Source: an uncultured Flavobacteriales bacterium (lineage in GTDB: Bacteria > Bacteroidota > Bacteroidia > Flavobacteriales > Crocinitomicaceae). Taken from it: a DNA stretch of 64,000 nt. The position numbers and the translations under genes were made by a program. Below are positions 61,577 to 64,000 of the stretch, piece by piece (position 1 is the stretch's first letter; the number at the start of each line of letters is the position of its first letter). Below the pieces are notes generated by a model. It did not search any database and was not told the origin of the DNA. It worked only from the letters and a program-made list of their open reading frames with translations. The stretch is taken from the NCBI GenBank assembly GCA_946480085.1, contig CAMLHZ010000004.1, forward strand, positions 1-64,000, written 5' to 3'.

Positions 61577-64000
61577 ATGTCACTACTCCGAAATATACTA
61601 CTAGGTTTTTTCCTGCTGATGGCAGGATTCTCCTTTAGTCAGCATAAAATTTCGGGAGTGGTTACCGACGAACAAAACATTGCCATTCCTTATGTTCAGG
61701 TTTTTGTAAAAAACAGTCCTGAATTGAGAACCGAAACGGATGAGAATGGAAGCTACACGCTTCAACTTTACGAAGGTGAATACTTTCTTGTATTCCGAAT
61801 TGGCGGCTACGAAACAAGGGAAGCTTATGTGACCATTCAAAATACGGATGCCACAAAAGACATACAGTTATTTGAGGGCGGAAAAAATAATCTGGAAGAG
61901 GTTAACATTACCTCCAAGCGCGTAAATGTTGGTCGAAACATTATGCTTAAAGTGGTTGAAAAACGCGACACCATCAGTCAATGGTCGTATCCACATTCTA
62001 CTGAAGTTTACATTAAGGCAACTGAAGAAATTGAGCGAAAAACCAAAACTTCGGAAGCTGAACAAAAGGAAACAGAAGATCCTTTTGAACTAGAAAAACG
62101 GAAAATGCAGCAATTGGCTGGGAATATGAATCTCGCTGAAGTTCAACTGACACGTTATTTCAGTCCACCCAACAAAGTCAAAGAAATTAGAGAGGGAATT
62201 GATATTCACGGAAACATTCAGCAACTCTATTACACCACTACGGTTAAAGCCAATTTCGATTTCTTCCAAAACCTGCTACATTTAACCGACTTGCACGAAA
62301 CACCGGTTAGTTCACCCATTTCAACTCCCGGAATTGTTTCCTACAAATACAAATTGGAATCACAATCCATTGAAAATGGTCGAAAGATTCATAAGATCAA
62401 GATCAGCCCACGTTCCAGCTCTACATCCACTTTAGAAGGTTATATCTACGTTATCGATTCACTTTGGTTGGTTCAGAAATTAGAACTCACCATGGAAAAA
62501 GGGAACCTGAAACAGTACGATTATTTTAAGATCGAACAGTTCTTTGATCATCCCGGTGATTCCATGTGCGTACTTCGTGAGCAAATTCTGACCTACGGAA
62601 ATAAGTTCAAAGACGAAACGTCAAAGTGCAAAACAACTGCAACATTCAGTAACACCAATTTCAATCCTGAATTCGCAAAGAAATTCTTTAACTCAGAGGT
62701 TGGTGTCACCACAAAAGAAGCCTACGAGCGCGATTCTACTTTCTGGGAAACCGAAAGAAAAGTGGAATTAACTGCAGAAGAGAAACGCTTTATTGTCATT
62801 CGTGATAGTATTCACGATGCCATGAACAGAAAAGAATACCTTGATTCTATTGACGCGGTTTTCAATAAGGTAACCGTTTGGAAAATTCTTTGGTTTGGGG
62901 TTGATCACCGGAACAGAGCTGCCAAAACGCAATGGAATATTGCTTCTGCAGCTGCAATTTTACGTCCGCTCTACCCTGCCGGACCACGTTTAGCTCCAGG
63001 TTTCAGTTATTTCAAGAAATGGGAGAACCAGAAATCATTTGACAGCTATACCGAAGTTTCGGTTGGTGTTTTGAATGGAGATATCAAAGGTTCCACCTGG
63101 TGCAGGTACTTGTATTCGCCCTTTCATATTGGACGGGTTGGAATGAGTTTCGGAAATGTATTCGACGCCATTGTTCCATTTGATGCCATAACTCAGGTTT
63201 ACAAACGGGCCAATTTCATCGAGAAAACTAGTCTCCGTTTGATGCACAGTTATGAATATTTCAATGGCTTCTACATCAATCTGGAAGCAGAATTCGCAGA
63301 ACGCCGTTCATTGACGAAATACGAAACCATCAACGTACTCGACAGCATTTTACCCAATAACCAGTTTACGGAATTTGAAGGTTATCAGGCCTTATTGGGA
63401 GAAATTACCGTTAGTTATACACCATTCCAGAAATACATGCGTGAACCTTATCGAAAGGTAATTCTTGGTTCTAAGTGGCCAACCGTTTATTTGTATTATC
63501 AACGCGGAATTCCTCGTTTATTCGGTTCAGACATCGATCACGAATACGGAGTAGCTGGTTTGCAACAAAGCTTACAGTTGGGAACAATTGGAACTTCGAA
63601 TTATCACATACGAGCCGGAAAATTCCTGAGTACAGAAAATCTGAAAGATGCCGATTACAAATACCAACGCAGAAGTACACCACTTTGGTTCTCCAATCCG
63701 CTTTACGGCTATCAGAATCAAGACAGTTCATTGCCTTCGAAAAAATACTTTTTAGAAGCACATTTCGTTCATCACGACAATGGAGCTATCATCAATAAGA
63801 TTCCGTTCATGAAGAAAACGCGCATCGGACTGGTATTCGGGACAAGTGCACTATATGTTTCAGAATACAACTACCAATATGCCGAAATCTTTGCAGGATT
63901 GGAGCGCAACTTCAAGTTTTCCAAACGAAGATTAAGACTCGGAATTTACGGTGTAGCCTCAGATGGAAACAAGATTGCACCCGATACAGCTTTCAAGATT
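61577..64000 (+). CDS. DUF5686 / carboxypeptidase-regulatory-like outer-membrane protein, incomplete at the window end
   Basis: The ATG at 61577 opens a frame that is uninterrupted to base 64000 (808 codons), so the 3' end is outside the window. The signal peptide is LLRNILLGFFLLMAGFSFSQ. Residues about 22-100 form a CarboxypepD_reg-like domain (KISGVVTDEQNIAIPYVQVFVKN, TDENGSYTLQLYEGEYFLVFR, ATKDIQLFEGG). The DUF5686 body follows: NLEEVNITSKRVNVGRNIMLKVVEKRD, LEGYIYVIDSLWLVQKLELTM, RPLYPAGPRLAPGFSYFKKW and barrel-like strands such as YLYYQRGIPRLFG. Proteins of this type are outer-membrane and of unknown function. It may belong to the coaX-lptC transcript (30-base gap). Confidence 0.88.
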   Translation, partial: MSLLRNILLGFFLLMAGFSFSQHKISGVVTDEQNIAIPYVQVFVKNSPELRTETDENGSYTLQLYEGEYFLVFRIGGYETREAYVTIQNTDATKDIQLFEGGKNNLEEVNITSKRVNVGRNIMLKVVEKRDTISQWSYPHSTEVYIKATEEIERKTKTSEAEQKETEDPFELEKRKMQQLAGNMNLAEVQLTRYFSPPNKVKEIREGIDIHGNIQQLYYTTTVKANFDFFQNLLHLTDLHETPVSSPISTPGIVSYKYKLESQSIENGRKIHKIKISPRSSSTSTLEGYIYVIDSLWLVQKLELTMEKGNLKQYDYFKIEQFFDHPGDSMCVLREQILTYGNKFKDETSKCKTTATFSNTNFNPEFAKKFFNSEVGVTTKEAYERDSTFWETERKVELTAEEKRFIVIRDSIHDAMNRKEYLDSIDAVFNKVTVWKILWFGVDHRNRAAKTQWNIASAAAILRPLYPAGPRLAPGFSYFKKWENQKSFDSYTEVSVGVLNGDIKGSTWCRYLYSPFHIGRVGMSFGNVFDAIVPFDAITQVYKRANFIEKTSLRLMHSYEYFNGFYINLEAEFAERRSLTKYETINVLDSILPNNQFTEFEGYQALLGEITVSYTPFQKYMREPYRKVILGSKWPTVYLYYQRGIPRLFGSDIDHEYGVAGLQQSLQLGTIGTSNYHIRAGKFLSTENLKDADYKYQRRSTPLWFSNPLYGYQNQDSSLPSKKYFLEAHFVHHDNGAIINKIPFMKKTRIGLVFGTSALYVSEYNYQYAEIFAGLERNFKFSKRRLRLGIYGVASDGNKIAPDTAFKI

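Overview
The window is an AT-rich bacterial chromosome segment from a member of the Bacteroidota, most likely Flavobacteriales. The evidence is five proteins ending in type IX secretion (T9SS) sorting domains, a SprE/PorW lipoprotein, many Bacteroidota-type -7 boxes (TAnnTTTG), a SusC-style carboxypeptidase-regulatory-like domain on a TonB receptor, an atpB with a cleavable signal peptide, and an aconitase B. The mix resembles Crocinitomicaceae such as Fluviicola, but that family-level placement is an inference. Two genes run off the ends and have no internal stop: acnB on the left and a DUF5686 protein on the right.

Layout. 1-3.3 kb: acnB (partial), a secreted orphan, and a NIDO-domain T9SS protein. 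3.4-4.7 kb: rpsF-rpsR-rplI. 4.7-8 kb: small lipoproteins, a peroxiredoxin and a secreted barrel-like protein. 8-10.6 kb: an SPFH protein and about 0.4 kb of structured-looking non-coding DNA. 11.6-25.4 kb: the F-type ATP synthase locus (atpZ, an AtpI-like gene, atpB-E-F-H-A, then atpG). It is split between atpA and atpG by an 8-kb module on the opposite strand: two DUF4331 proteins, a TPR lipoprotein and a TonB-dependent receptor. 25.5-30.4 kb: sprE/porW, cupin, DUF1801 and hldD. 30.5-35.7 kb: queD, folE, a BI-1 family protein, a 45-residue membrane protein, a GH3-family protein, a secreted partner and a deoxynucleoside kinase. 36-38.6 kb: a HEAT-like protein, an orphan binding-protein-like lipoprotein, a membrane protein and RNase P RNA. 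38.6-41.5 kb: a T9SS protein behind an ECF sigma factor and an anti-sigma-like protein that appears to span both membranes. 41.6-50.7 kb: SixA-like phosphatase, rhomboid protease, M1 peptidase, a pair of secreted proteins (one GldM-C-like) and an LTA-synthase-like sulfatase. 50.9-58.3 kb: SNF2 helicase with two SWIM fingers, PA0069-type radical SAM protein, an HTH-pentapeptide fusion and a membrane PP2C/SpoIIE phosphatase. 58.4-64 kb: tRNA-Phe, then coaX, an outer-membrane protein, lptC, a small membrane protein and the DUF5686 protein.

Most of the window is ordinary housekeeping and envelope biology. The least-described parts are: (i) the DUF4331/TPR/TonB module inside the ATP synthase locus, whose two DUF4331 proteins are both predicted to begin, after signal cleavage, with Ser-Ser-His, a potential copper/nickel-binding N-terminus; (ii) the sigma / dual-membrane anti-sigma pair; (iii) a family of GTCTT-rich tracts lying in the same orientation immediately upstream of five promoters in three intergenic regions; and (iv) small palindromic or tRNA-derived repeats. 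All functional statements come from reading the sequence and from family knowledge. No database search was run.
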